Shown here one piece after another: positions 22,901 through 35,800 of a stretch of DNA of 64,000 nucleotides. The notes under the pieces are model-generated. The model ran no database searches. It saw nothing but the letters and a program-made list of their open reading frames with translations, and had not been told where the DNA came from. Source of the stretch: Mycogone perniciosa (lineage: Eukaryota; Ascomycota; Sordariomycetes; Hypocreales; Hypocreaceae). The translations under genes were made by a program, and so were the position numbers. Location of the stretch: positions 1 through 64,000 of the forward strand of contig JAOALB010000027.1 in assembly GCA_025331125.1 (NCBI GenBank), read 5' to 3'. Every line of letters begins with the position of its first letter. Within the stretch, counting starts at the first letter, position 1.

Positions 22901-24616
22901 TTGGACTTGCGGAAACCATTCTTGTCAAATACTTGGATATCCAGTGAATCATTGAAGGAGGTGACAATGATGTAGTGTGTCTCGTTCCATCTGGGGTTGG
23001 CATTGTCATCAATATGCTTGGTTCTGGCAAGCTCCTGGCGCCGGTTCAGGGTGAGAACTGCGTAGGGGTCAACAGTGCCAGCAAAATTGTCCGAGTTCTT
23101 CAGGTTATGAGCTCCGTGCAGCGTAACAACAAGCACACCAATAGCCTGATCGACTGGAGAGCCCGCCAGCATCTTGGCGACCTCAATGGGGAAGACGTGC
23201 GGGGCGTACATCATTGGCGCTAGGTTGCCGTGAATCTGCTCCAGAATGAACTTTTCAAGACCTGGAATGAAGTTGATATCGAAACCAAAGTTTTCACCTC
23301 CAAGCGGCTTGCAAACGTAATCAATGGTTGGCTTTTCGAGGAAGCACATCTCAATCTTCTCAATGTGAGGGAACGGAATCTGGAGTTTGATATTGAGTCG
23401 CATGATTCCAGAGAAAGACATATCCTCGACGATGACATCGAGACCCTTGCTGATCATGGCCTTTCCAATACGAATCTCCAGCACGACCTTCGGATTGAAC
23501 TTGTTCTTGATCTGTCGAGAAGTCATGTCGGCGGTGTCATTGGGCGTGAAGCTAAATTTCCAATCCATTCTGACAATGTCGTCCCCAGCATTGGGGTAAG
23601 TCTTAACGTGCTCCATGCGTGGGGGCTTCGAGCCCAGTGTGAACGTCTTCAACTTCAAGCTATCGAGGAAGGCGGGGGTCGCCGAGCTTAGAACTTGGTC
23701 AACAGAGTTGACGACGGTCTGCGCGAGAACCGGCTGATAGATGGGCCAGAACTTGACTAAGAAGGAATTGATCCATTCCAATGATTCGTTATCGCCCTCG
23801 AGGTTCTTCAAAGCCAGCTCTCGGGTAATATCGTCACGGAAGTTGCGGCGCACTCGTCGCAAGGAGGTCCTGTAGTAGGTTCCGCAGACAGCCATAATAA
23901 TCAGCACCCAGCCAAGGCCGCCACCGAGAACCGCTATGAGCCAGGACGAAATGCAAGCGAAAATGATGATTCCAGTGTTGTGATACCAATCTGGGACTTG
24001 TAAGTCAAGGATGTAAGGCGATCATGGTGGTCGCGAAACTCACCTCCATAAAGATAATCTGGGAGAGCGCTCTCTAGCAATGTGGCGTGGTCAAGCAGAC
24101 TTTCGGCTTCGAGCACGCTGTCGGCCGGCCACCCAAGCCTGGGAGCCCAACCCGTCCGCGAGTAGGGAAGTTCCTTGGCCTCTGGATCGACGCCATCAGC
24201 CACCGGCTTTCCATCCTCATCTCTGGCTACATCGAGAACGCCGGCTTTGCTCGGCTCCGGGAGGTCCTCGTCCGGCCCGGTACCGTCGTCAACATCGGTG
24301 GCGATTACGGTGGCTTTATGTAATCTGCCGGCATTGCGGAGTTCGGCGGGGATGGCCTGCAACGATATACATCTGTTAGCATGCGCCTAATAGCACGTAA
24401 AAGTGCGGCTTTTGGGAAATGCCGTACAGCTGCGGCCTGAGCACGCTTTTGCTCGATAGTCGCATTGGGATCGAAGGAGAAAGCGAGGATGCCAGCATTC
24501 CTGGCCTGGTCAACCATGGCCTTCTCGGCGTCCTCAGCCGAGATCTGGCTCCGGGGGTCTTGAGCAGCCTCGATGACCCCCTGCTGCTTGAGCTCGTGAG
24601 CCTCGCGAGCCGACAT
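19907..24616 (-). CDS. TCB1: tricalbin (SMP and multi-C2 ER-plasma membrane tether)
   Basis: Four exons, 24616-24428, 24356-24044, 23990-21283 and 21223-19907, total 4527 nt (1508 aa). Tricalbins (yeast Tcb1-3) are extended-synaptotagmin homologues that anchor in cortical ER and bind plasma-membrane lipids. In order: a ~165-residue N-terminal region, a hydrophobic hairpin at about 172-205, an SMP lipid-transfer domain at roughly 235-440, and C2 domains near 455, 610, 760 and 1110. A more divergent C2-like stretch lies around 1000. Several C2 loops keep the N/S-D-P-Y and W-N/D-E signatures used for Ca2+ or lipid binding. The intron at 23991-24043 restores the D-W-Y-H-N start of the membrane segment. 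A charged linker with tandem P-R-N-S-I-D-K units lies between C2 domains three and four. Length is normal for the family. Which Tcb paralogue it matches cannot be decided here. Confidence 0.93.
21714..21835. repeat. coding tandem repeat in the tricalbin linker
   Basis: About four or five consecutive 24-nt units encode a degenerate eight-residue motif (P-R-N-S-I/V-D-K-S/N/A). The unit is visible in DNA as repeated GGAATTCCTGG-like segments on the plus strand. It sits in a Lys/Glu/Ser-rich linker and is likely polymorphic in length. Confidence 0.75.
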
Positions 24617-26909
24617 CTTCGCCAGCTATGGGCGCTGTGCCTAATGATTACGTCACCAAGCAGGTAGTCAATTGACGTGAGTTCACTGCGGGAAAGACAT
24701 CCAGAGCTCGGCGGTTGAACGGTAACGGTCGCTGGGGGCGCTGCGAGGAGACGACCGGAGATTGGCAATACGGAAAGGGATTGATCGAGCTTTGGGCGCA
24801 CCCCGACGTCGATGATGGTATTGTTGGGAAGAAAAGAACAGGTTGTAAGAAGCGCGGAGGGAATGGAAGGAAGCAGGACAGAACAGAACAGGACAAGAGA
24901 AGAGACGACAAGAGGCAGATAGAGAGCGTCTGGAATCAAACAAGTTGGGGTAGGGCAAGCCACCAACTAATGGAATGGCTCGGCGCAATCACAGAGCACA
25001 AAAGAACCAAAGCGACAAAAGAGAGAGGAGCAACAAGAGAGACGACAGCGGGACGCCGACGGTGTGTGGAGCTGCAACGTGGTAGCGCAAATGCGGGAGG
25101 ATTCTATCAGTGTGGGTGTGAGAGAGTGAGCTCAGCAGCAAAGGCACACCTGAGATAGGCTCTCTGGGGGCTAAGCAGCGGAGCTTCCGCCTGCCTGTCC
25201 TGCTGAGAATGACGACAGCGTTGACATGTTTAATTGTTAGTGCGGCCCAGTTATGCTGGCACATTGCGCAGCTGCCAGCTGAACCCGTCGCACAACCTCA
25301 AGAATGCCTGTCCAGTGAGAGGTTTTTAGCGCTTTAGCTTCAGCGGGAGCTGGGCTATGGGCGGCAGGGGGCCCCTGGACTGGCAGGCCAGATCGCTTGG
25401 CCGCATCCACCTGTGACCTCCGCCACCGTTAGCCAGTCGATTCGGGCCCGGCAACCCCGCTAGCATTATCTCTGTCCTGCATTTATGGAGTAGTATTAGT
25501 ATTAGTATTAGTGGTAGGAAGTTATCACAGCTCATGTAACCAAGCCTCGGTGCAAAATTTTTGCAATCTTTGTAATCTATGCCATTTGTACGGAGTAGGG
25601 GCTAATGCATCTGCTTTCAGAGTGATGAGACCGTCGGGCCGCAGACAGAAAAAGAAAGCAACACGAAAGCGGCATGACACGTTGAGCCACTGCTCCTTGT
25701 TGCTCTTTGCATTTGGGCGGCACTTCAGTGGAGCCGTCATCTGCTTATCTGCCCAACAATAAAGTGCCGAAACTCGAGATTCCAGTTGAAGATTTACGAG
25801 TAGATACTCTCTGCGCCTTCTAAGCATCACATGTGCGACTCGGGATTTGTGAACTTCATCGGTGGGTTCTGACGTACTCCTCCGTGCTCCTCCATGCTCC
25901 CTCCCTACTAGAACAGATTTCCCTCCGCTCAATGTCTGTGGCTATGTACTCAACATTCGACAGACGAACCCGTGCCGTTGTACAGCGTTTCGGCACCATC
26001 AAATTCGGAATTGCCTGCATGACCAAACACTTCCCGTGTTCCCGTTCGGTGACAGTAATATTTCATATAACCAGGCTTGTAATACTTCGTAACCTGTTTG
26101 TGGTGAACGAGTAAAAGACATGTATCGTGCAGTAGCGCCGGCGCACTGATCACTGTCTTAGCAGCAATGGCAGCCCCGCCATTACGATGGCTGAAGCAGA
26201 TCCTCATGTTGCACTTCTTGACTTCGTACGTTGTACTCCGTAGACCTCCAGGTTCTAATCAGGTGGATACAAACCGTGAAAATTTCATCATCCTCGTCGC
26301 AGATTAGCAAGTGCCAGCTCAAAGGTTGAGTCGGTTCGGTCTCTGTATAAAACATAGATTCTTGGTTGCTCAAATATGTTGAATTCATTGTTGGTTGGCA
26401 ACCCGCCTGCGGGGTATGAAGCCACCAATGTTCTGATTTATGGCGTCATATCTCGTACTGCATATCTACATATGTACTTAGGCGGACTCCGTACTCGTAT
26501 GCGTGTACACAATCATTGACATGTGCCGGCGACACAGGCTAATGCACAAAACATCTCCATCTCGGTAGTTTAAGGGGGCCAATTATCCATTCTATAACGG
26601 ATATGAAGATTCAAAGCCTCGACACCAGCATGGTTCCTTTTGGCACGAGAAGCGAAATTGTATCAATTCATAGCGCTATCAGGGCATTCCGTCGTTATAT
26701 CATTCCAGCTAGATCATTTCTTGACTCTCAATTCGCCAATAACACCACTGGTTCTGTTTGTGAATGCTGCTCAATGAGGCCATGTCACCAGAGAAGGGAA
26801 TTCTGAACAAACCGCCTCAAGTCCCCAGTACCAACCAAATAGCCATCGCCCAAGACTACGCTATGCAAATGAATGGATATGCAATGACTTGCCAATAATC
26901 AATCTCGTT
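24617..26909. other. 2.3-kb intergenic region
   Basis: Holds the tricalbin promoter (right side of 24616) and the 3' side of the FYVE-RING gene. No supported gene. Visible items: an AGTATT hexanucleotide run at about 25493-25512 and TAC-NNN-GTA elements at 25589-25597 and 26234-26242. Open frames such as 24715-25158 and 25525-25932 have no domain signature. Confidence 0.5.
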
Positions 26910-28855
26910 CTAGTACCCGAATCCGTCATGCTGATGAACGGGACATCTTCCTGGATGGTTGACGAACCAGGCCGCAATGCAAGCCCGGTGGAATCGACAA
27001 AGGCACTCTAGCCGCGCCATCGGTACCCCGACGGTAAACTCTTCTAAACAAATAGTGCACTCCGCATCGTCGATGCAGTCTTTTTCTGTTGCTGGGTAGG
27101 TGTACATACCAGTCCGCCGGGGGGCAGCCACTGGCGCATCATCTCCCGAGGCAGTCCGCGGGCTGCCGTATGTACTGTGAGCCTGGATGCAGCTAGCAAT
27201 GTGAGACTCGCGAAGAGCCTCAAAGTTTGGAAGTTCTCGCGATGGAAGCTCCAGATGGCAGATGGGACACTCGTCTTCCTCGGCAATCTGAGGCGGAGGA
27301 GGCAGAGCCCGATACCGAGCCGACGACGATGAGCTCTCTCCCGCTAAGCGGCGTCGACTGCTATGATGATGGTGGTGGTGATGATGAACAGCTGCAGAAG
27401 ACAGGCTAGATGGACCTACAGCCAAAAGCCGGTCTAAAGATGCCTGATATGCCTGATATGTTGCACTGCTGCGTCTACGGGATGACGGACCACCTCCAGC
27501 TCTTTGTTGAGTTGGATCCTGGAATAAAGAATTAGCGCCTATTTTTGTTATAAATGATGCAACCTTTGCTTCTTCTTACCATCGTAATACTCCGAGATCT
27601 AGAAGTGTAGAACTGGTATGGATCATTGCTCTGGCCAGCCGCAAATACACCGCTATAACGATTGACAGGAGCCGCGGTTGGATATCCACCACCCAAACTG
27701 CTTCGTGTTCTACGGCGTGTCGAGCGAGGTGATGTCGCATCAGGAGATGTTGGACTTTGCGGAGGAGCAGTGTTGGGGTCCGGTACACATGGGTTGCATA
27801 GTCGTACTCGTTCTCCACCAGAGAGCCCATTCACATCAACATAGAGAGCACTTAACCCATCGACAAGCAGGCTCTGCGGAAGTGGCACCTCGGAGCCCGG
27901 TGGTCGGACAATAAACTGATGTGGAATGATGATTCTGTGAGGGGAACACGAATTACAAACCACTCTCCCGCATTTCCTGTCAAAGGTTAGCCTTGTGGTG
28001 CTTCACAAGAGTGTATTTCGTATTGGCCACTTACCTGCAGTGATGTTTGCGTACAAAGATGCTGAACTGGGTCTGGCAGATGGGACAGTATGTGACTTCT
28101 GCATCGGGCTGCCATCGAGGAAGAACAACTTCCGTTGACTCAACAGGCTCATTGTCTGGCGGGTCTATGGGAGGTTGGTGTGAACTGCCTTCACCTGCCG
28201 ATCTGCCGCTCTCAACAGAGGTCTGCCCCCATGACGAACTCCCGAGTGAATTGCTTCCAAATTCCCTGGATGAGCCTGAGACTACAAATTCCTCATTATC
28301 CCAAAACTGCCGGACGATATTGTCATCGTTAGACCGCATCTGGTTGGCATTTCCTTGCTGTAGGAGGATACGCGTATGATCTGTCATCGAGGGGGCTCGG
28401 ATAGGAACTACGGGATCGAAGCGACTCGGCCCAGCTGCGTCATTTACATCCAATGCAGCCACTGATCCTGCAACTTCGGTATCCACGGTTTCATCGCCTT
28501 GTTGTAGCTCGTTCATCGTGAACCCTAGGTCCAACGATCGGGTCTCATCAAGAGACTCTCTGGAAGGGGTATTATTATTGGCTTCAGGCCGTGTAGACAG
28601 ACCCCCGCGTGGGACATTCGGCTCTTGGGCCTCCCCGACGGAGAGTATTCTCGCCACAAGGTGGGAGGGACAGTCGAAGTAGTGGTAGCACTCTTGATCA
28701 TAGAACTCGGAGGTTTTCCATTGGCATGACACGACGATGCCCTCGGAATCTTCGCTACTCATGTCTGGGGCTTCCAACTCCGCATCTGCGGCGTCCTCCT
28801 CCCTTGCATCAGCCAAGGTGAAGGAGGTAGTTGGTCCACCTTCAACACTGGCCAT
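26910..28855 (-). CDS. FYVE and RING-H2 zinc-finger protein (putative endosomal E3 ligase)
   Basis: Three exons, 28855-28035, 27976-27580 and 27518-26910, encode 608 aa. A ~250-residue acidic, probably disordered region leads to a FYVE finger split by intron 1. It shows C-P-I-C, the R-K-H-H-C-R-K-C-G phosphoinositide-binding signature, and V-V-C-N-S-C. FYVE domains recognise PI3P on endosomes and vacuoles. After a Ser/Arg-rich linker with an eight-His run comes a C-P-I-C...H...C...H cluster. A C-terminal RING-H2 follows (C-T-I-C-L-E-E-F, R-F-H-R-A-C-I, C-P-V-H). RING-H2 fingers recruit E2 enzymes, so the protein is predicted to be a membrane-recruited ubiquitin ligase, in the same spirit as yeast Pib1 but much longer. 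Donor and acceptor phases agree at both introns. Confidence 0.88.
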
Positions 28856-29497
28856 ACTAGGGCATTCGGACGCAGACCAACTATGGCAAACTCGGCTGGC
28901 GACGTTCGACTATTCACGGCCGGCTGGTACTCGTGAATCTTTTCGAGGCTTGTGAAAAACAAGAGGAGGGGGGACGGTGTGGATGGACGGTAGCCTGCTT
29001 GTGTTGTACGCCTCAGACCTGCGTTAGAGAGTTAGCCTCAGCGCCGCAGGGCGGGCAATTTCGAAGGATCGATGCACGGCAACGTACCGCCCAGAGAGTC
29101 AAGACATGATCAGTTGGTTCAAAAGATGATGGAGATGTCGCATCAGGACAAGGGGCACCTTAAATAAATGAAGGGGCCATGGAATTACTAGTACTAGTAG
29201 TATCCAAGTGCCTCAAGGGAAGGTCGAGACACGCGATCATGGCAAGCTTATCGTGGGAATGTGGCGGGTTGGCGCTTATCTGGGAGAGGTGGCGTTCCGC
29301 GCTTAGTCACGGGCCATGGTTCGCTCATTCGTCAGAAGCATTTATATACTACTACGAAGTACTCCGTAGATAATACGAGTGCATTTCTTTTGAGTCAGAA
29401 TATTGCCAATTGCGTTGTGGTAAATTTTAATATTGAATGAATATCAGCATCTCCAGGCTGGTATGGAAAGAATGAGGTTTCTTAAACCCCTCAAAAG
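28856..29497. other. intergenic, promoter of the FYVE-RING gene
   Basis: About 640 nt. TACTAGTAG-type short repeats near 29188-29207 and an overlapping pair of TAC-NNN-GTA elements at 29353-29368. No gene is supported. Confidence 0.5.
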
Positions 29498-31308
29498 CTA
29501 CTCTCCTACTTCCCGATCGTCATCCCAATGAATAAAGGAGACGACGGACCACGTACGATGCCTAATTCTCTTTCCCCAGACATACAAAGGTATCCACATG
29601 ATGAGCACGGCGCCGGCAATTCCCGCCATGGCTCCATATGCATTCTGATAACCGGACAGGTTGATCCAAGGATTCGTTTCGAAAGAAAGAAAGAAGCCAA
29701 ATAGGGCTACTTTGATTAGCTGCCAACTCTACAATGGCGAGCAGGGTGCTAGCGACTCACATTTAAATCCCATGACGGCCAGAGCTATCTCGCCCGCGAC
29801 CGGTCGGTAGGCGTCAATGACATATACGAGACAGATATTAGTAGCTTGGGTGATGGAGAAGTGGACTATCTGGTCAGTGATTCGTTCCAAGAACAGTAGT
29901 CTTGCAGCGAGAAACGTACGGAGAGCAAGTCCAATTGTGGGACACATCCAATGAAGATTATATTGTATCCCGACACCATACAGCACCAAGGACAGGGGGG
30001 CAGTGATGGCAGAAACCATTATTGCTGGTAGTCGCATCTCCGGTTCACGTATACCATTGTTTCGCTTCGTCAGATAATCGGCAACCTTGTCTCCAAGATG
30101 GCCACCCGCTGGCAATCCAAGGAGAGCTCCAACAATAGCAGCAATGAAGCACAGCCCGACCTGGTAGGGTTGGAAATGATAAGCCTGTTCAAATGCAAGA
30201 TCCACATTAGACGTAACTGCAACAAGAAAGCCAATAGTGACTGCCTGAACAAGAGCAGCCCAGAGGACCGGAGGAAGGATAATCAGCCCAAAGGGTCGAA
30301 TGAACAGCTTCAGGAGGTTTTCATTCGTCACAGTCTTTTGGAAGATTTTAAGCGACTGCAAATAGCTTTGCTTCTTAACTGGGCGTTGCCCCGTTTCCCC
30401 GGCATTGGAATCAGGGCGGTCGTTACCCGCCTCATCAAGTGATGAAGCGTACTTTTCCTGTAGGTCTTTTTCTCGAGAATAGGCTGTCTCGGGAATAGCA
30501 AAGAAGACGAGGAGCAGTACAAAGCCAACCAAGGCGGAGCCTACCTCATAGATGGTCCGCCAGTGATGGTTGATGGTGATAAGACCAGACACAATCAAGC
30601 CAGACGCGGCACCCACAGCGAGGAAGCATGTGTAGGCAGACATGATGGTCCCTCTCTGATGAAGGAAAAAAATGTCAGTAATGGTTATTGGGGCAAGGGT
30701 CTCTGCAGCACCGGAGCCGAAGCCCATGAGGATCCGCCCGACAAGAAATCCGGTGTATGACTTTTCGAATATGAGCCATACTGAAGTGGCAAAGTAGACG
30801 AGATAGCTCAAGATGTAGACTGGCCGACGACCCCATCTGTTAGCCATCGGTACCCAGAAGAGGTTACCTGTTCCTTGGAGCAGAGCCGTGGTGGTAAAGA
30901 GGTAGGCCACTTTGGGGATGGCCGACGTTGCTAGCGAATGATCGGCTACGGCTTCAGGAAAGAAATCTATGGCTGTTTCGACAATGGCAATGGACGGGCC
31001 AGCCGCCAGAAAAGTGCACATTGCCATGGTCAAACAGAGCACGTATGCAATACAGTACTTGCGCCATGGCGACCTAGAAGACGGACGTTGATGAGCAACA
31101 CCACAATGGTAACACGGCGCTCCAGGGGGCATTACCAATTCAACGGGTCATTGGGGTCTGAAGATGGCGTGGGGACCAAAATCACCGTCTTGGTATCTCG
31201 ATGAATGAGCCGCACGTTGCCCAGGGTCCTCTTGCGAAGCTTCTCATTCCGAGACTCTTCGGCGTGAGGATCCAGCGCTGGAGCAACATCATCGGCTGGG
31301 TTTGTCAT
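29498..31308 (-). CDS. MFS transporter, DHA1/HOL1-like
   Basis: Four exons, 31308-31136, 31073-29920, 29865-29761 and 29706-29498, give 546 aa, the usual size for a 12-helix major facilitator. The ~75-residue N-terminus includes the P-N-D-P-L-N-W-S motif that precedes helix 1 in fungal DHA1 drug:H+ antiporters; the first intron splits the Trp codon of this motif. The W-V-P-M-A-N-R-W-G-R-R-P-V-Y loop matches motif A, and V-G-R-I-L-M-G-F-G-S-G-A the following helix. A charged central loop lies at about 275-320. The third exon is 105 nt; the intron before it ends in AGATAG rather than at the nearer CAG, because only that acceptor keeps the frame. Substrate is unknown; relatives move cations, polyamines or drugs across the plasma membrane. 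It is divergent from the transcription-factor gene 1.5 kb away. Confidence 0.9.
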
Positions 31309-32871
31309 GGCGGAAGAAGGATGACGAGAAGCGTCTATAACGCCAGGAGAATGCTGGAGAGTGATAGTACATAGTTATGTACTGCCGACCCTCGAAGGTT
31401 CGCGACTCCGAGAGACCGGGCCGATAAAGAGGGTCGCGGGGGCCTACGAAGTACTATGGAGTACGGAGTACTCGTAGCGCATCTCGATCCAGGCTTACTG
31501 GTGGTGCGTGCACGAAGGATTTCGGGGCTGCAGGGGTTCCACAACTGCCGCGGCGCGCATCTTACTTGAAGCGTAGGGATGCGTTGGAAGCCGAACCTTG
31601 TTTGAACCCGTGGAGACACCACAGAGTCCAGACTCCACCAAGGCTTCATGATGGCTTCATCTTACTCCGTACTCGTAGCCATGAGCCATGGAGGGAACCG
31701 AGACAGTTGCACATTGTGCCGTCATTCTCAAACCTTCATCACATGTCCGCGCTGGAAAGCATGTACGGCAGGGGGTAGGGGGTAGGGGGAGAGGGGAAGA
31801 TGCCAGCCCTAAGGCTCACTCATGCCAGCCCCAAAGCTCATGCCAGCCAGCCCAAGACCTCACGGCGGCGCTACGTTGGATAGGTGGCGTTGGCAGTGCA
31901 AAACCTGACCGGGGGCCAATCGTACGGCGTCAAATGAGATGGTGAGATTGCCAGTAGCTGTTCGTATCGATGGTAGGCAATTCGGAGATCACCAAACTAA
32001 TATTTTCTGCTTATAAACTTCAAGTTGAAAAGGAAACGTATGTATGAACTAATGCACGTCGCGTAGGCGACCTGTATTAGTGGGATGACCAGTATGTAGG
32101 TACGCACTACTGATGCCACTACTGCTGAAAGAGGTAGGGCTGCAGGTGCTTGACCATGCTGTCGGGTGCTGTAACTTTTCACAGGTGGCGATATTATGCC
32201 ATCTCAACAAGTGACGCCGCAGATGTCTGAATCGCGCATAAAACCTTCACACAAGACAGCAGAGTAGTATTGGTATTTTAGTGGAATATGGAGTAATAGT
32301 AACAGCCATAACTGCAATCAATCAAGGGATGCTTCGTGCTCGAGAAACAGCCGAAGTACCGCTACTATTATGTACGCGTACCTGTTGGGCGCTTTTGTTA
32401 ACTCCGCGCAAAGCCCGGCGGCTCGCGCTCTCCCTCCCGCGGCATCTCAAAGCGATGATGGTCCCCTCCAAGTGTGTTCAGCTCTGGCCCACTTCAACTC
32501 ATGGCGCTTCCACAGCAACTGTCACTCTTACGACCATTCATCCAACGTCAACAATACCATATTTTGTTCCAATGTCAACCAGTATTACGACTACGTGCAT
32601 AAGGAGTACGAGTACATCCATATGAGTACCACCTACGTGGTCCTCCGGGAAAGGCGGTGTTGACTCCGGATCTCCCCACTCCGGGAGCCACTCCACTGCA
32701 ACAGTTTTAGTCACCACGAATCCTCCCTCGTCTGTTCGATAAACGTCTTTTTTTTCTCGTACTTCTCATCGAAGACTTCCGCCGGCCTGCCTGTGACCCG
32801 TCCCATGTGAACCCTGTCGTGTAGCTGGGCGGACTCGGAGCTCCCCCACTGCTCCGTACCCAAACCAGAGA
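31309..32871. other. 1.56-kb bidirectional promoter region
   Basis: Lies between the divergent MFS and transcription-factor genes. TAC-NNN-GTA elements occur at 31445-31453, 31462-31470 and 31663-31671. G-rich GGGGGTA repeats lie near 31770-31790, and short direct repeats of CATGCCAGCC near 31824-31855. No gene is supported. Confidence 0.5.
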
Positions 32872-35800
32872 ATGGCCGGACCATCATCTCTATCAAACAT
32901 CCTCCATCCGCCGAGGCCGGTCACTGATCCTCAACCTGTGCCGGCACCGTCCTTCCCTCTTTACGAACATGCCCCGACCGCCGTCAGCACAATCACTACA
33001 GCTCCCCTACTGTACTCGCTGCCCCGGATCCATACTGCTTTGACGAATAGTCCACCAACCGCGTCCGGTCCACCATCGACACATACAGAGTCCCCAGCTT
33101 CATCTTCTCGCCAGAGCCATAACGCTAGCAATATATACGCTTGTCGGGACTGTGGGCGTTCTTATTCGCGTCCAGAGCATCTCGTCAGGCATGTCCAAAC
33201 GCACACTCTGGGGCGGCGTTTTGCCTGCGATATCTGCAACAAATCGTTCGCACGAAAGGACCTTTTGAGGCGCCATGTCGCAAACCACAAGAACGACTCT
33301 CCTAAGAAACGTCGACGTATGTCCTCATCACCGGGACCTGGTCGTGTCTCCCAAGCTTGCCGCCCCTGCGCCACGGCTCGCGTTAAATGTGACGATACAA
33401 AGCCCTGCCGGCGATGTGTCAACCGAAACCTGACCTGTGTATCCTCCGAAGCTGGTTCAGCGGCTACCATGCACCTTGTCCACCTCTCCGCGAAAGCACA
33501 CAACGCCACGATACCTCCCAATTCAGCAGTCTCTTCTTCCGCAGGATCAGTAGATTCAAGCTCGCCTCTGTCGCATGACCAACACCGATCCATGCATCTC
33601 GGCCCCGCACCGTACAGCTACGACACCACCAACAAGAACACCCCCGTGTCACAAACGTCTTTGAAACCAGAGGATAGCCAACTATCTACCCCAGATACCG
33701 GAGTAGGAAAAGGTAGAACCTGTTTGGGAATCTTGGTGTTCGAAGTGGGAGCTCTAGGACTGACTCGTCATAGGCAACTCTGATAACCTCCCACAGCCAT
33801 TTGACCCTCAGCAAGCGAACACTATGGATGTGAATCATATGCCCTTCTTCGACTTCTTGCGGGATCTCCTTTACCCGCAGCCTATTGATCCAACCAAACT
33901 AGTTGACCCCCAGGGCCTGGCCGTATTGGACTTTTGCGACGATACGAACATGGATCTCACAGACATGGATTTTGGTCTTTTGGACCACTGGAATCTGGAT
34001 AGTATGACTGTAGGCGCCTTACCAGTGTTGGATATAACCGGCCAGCCTCTGCAAAGTTCTGTCGATATATCCCAGATGCGAGAAAATCTGGTCAAGGTCT
34101 GGACAAACTCACCATGGCGGTGGGATCCCGCAAATCATGATAGCGGATACAAAGAACAGGGGAATCTTCCGGTTTCCGTCAACGACACCGCCAGTGTTCA
34201 GTTTCAGGAGAGTCGCAATCGACTGGAAAGGGTCGTTCAGGACAAGCTGGATCAATCCGGTCGCGACCGGGTGTTGGCCATTGTGCTGTCCACCTGTCGT
34301 CAAAATGCAACCGCAAATCGGGTAGCGGCATCATTCCCGACAGTAGATGTAATGGATACCATGGTTCACATCTTCCTTGCGTCTCACGCATGTCAAGTAT
34401 CGTCATGGATACATTTCCCTACTTTCAAGTTGAATGAACAATGGCCCGAATGGACCGGAGTCGCCGCTGCTGCCGGAGCTGTACTAACGCCAGTCCCAAC
34501 ATTACGCAAATTCGGATTTGCTGTCCAAGAAGCGGTTCGTATGTGAAACACACCAAGCCAATCGTTTGTGTTATGACATGAGCTTATCAGCTACTAGGCA
34601 TTACGATACCTGGGAGGGTAGGGCAGATCCACGGACGTGTCCGATGTGCTTTGATAACTAACAGTTTACGCAGTTTGAGGAAAATAATACTGCTATTCAG
34701 AATCTCGGTCTCGTCCAGTCTCTGGTCCTTGGTCAAGATCTTGGCCTCTGGAGCGGCAACCGGCGAAAGATGGAGATTGCCGAGTGTCACCTTGTTATTC
34801 CTGTTACGGTATAACCAACTAAATCCCCCTACAGCATGTGTATGAGCTCAATGTTTTTTAGATGATGCGATATCGTAGAAAGTTTCAGAGGTCGTCCTAC
34901 CCCATGATCACCGTTGATACCTCAGATGTAGGTGAGGTGTTGGAGGTGAAGTGGAGGCAATGGGTTGCTATGGAGCAATGGAAGAGGTTTGTATAATAAT
35001 CTCCTTCTCCTGGATCGATACTAATCTAAAGCAGACTTGTCTTCCACTGCTACATTCGCGAAGCCCAGATCTCAATGACGACGTTGACGAACCCTTGCAT
35101 GTCCTATTCTGAGCTGACATTGCCCCTCCCAGAGCCCAGGGAGCTGTGGTTTGCAAAGACGGCATCAGAATGGAAGGTTCTGTATTTGCAGAGACATATC
35201 GAACAAAGTCGGAAAGCGCTCTCGGTTGGCGACTTATTCCACGATGTGCAACAGTTGCTAACCAGTAATTTGTGGCTTGATATGCAGCTTTCTATATCAG
35301 TATTCCTGCATGGTTTCTGGTCTTTAATTCTGGAATACCGGCAGCTGAGTGCGGTCCACCAATTCCGCTCTTATACAAAGGGGGTTCCCAATCGCCTTCT
35401 CAGCACTCGACACCTGGGGCTTGTTAATGATCTACAGAGCTTTCAAATGGTTGTGTCAGAGTGGCAGGATGTTTCCGTACAGGAACACGTTATCCTTAAT
35501 CTTTTACTAATGAATCTGCAAGTCTCGTTGGATGACCTGCAGTTGTTTTCAGGAAAAGACGGCGAGGACGAGGCTCGTCGCATCTATCCCATTCTCCAAG
35601 AATGGGCATCCAGCCCCGAGTCTCGCTCCGCGGTGTTATATGCGGGACAAATTCTGCGATACGCCAAGCTGTTCCCGCCCGGACATTTGAAGGACTTTTA
35701 TGCCGTCGCAGTGCACCACGCCGCGCTCGCGCTGTGGACGTATGGTGTTGTGGTACGGGCTAACCGTCGGGACTCGATTGTTACGGGGTACGGATGCGAG

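Noticed and set aside
21700..22947. 415-codon open frame on the plus strand
   Set aside because: It is the antisense of the SMP/C2 region of tricalbin, has no domain, and exists because of codon bias on the opposite strand.
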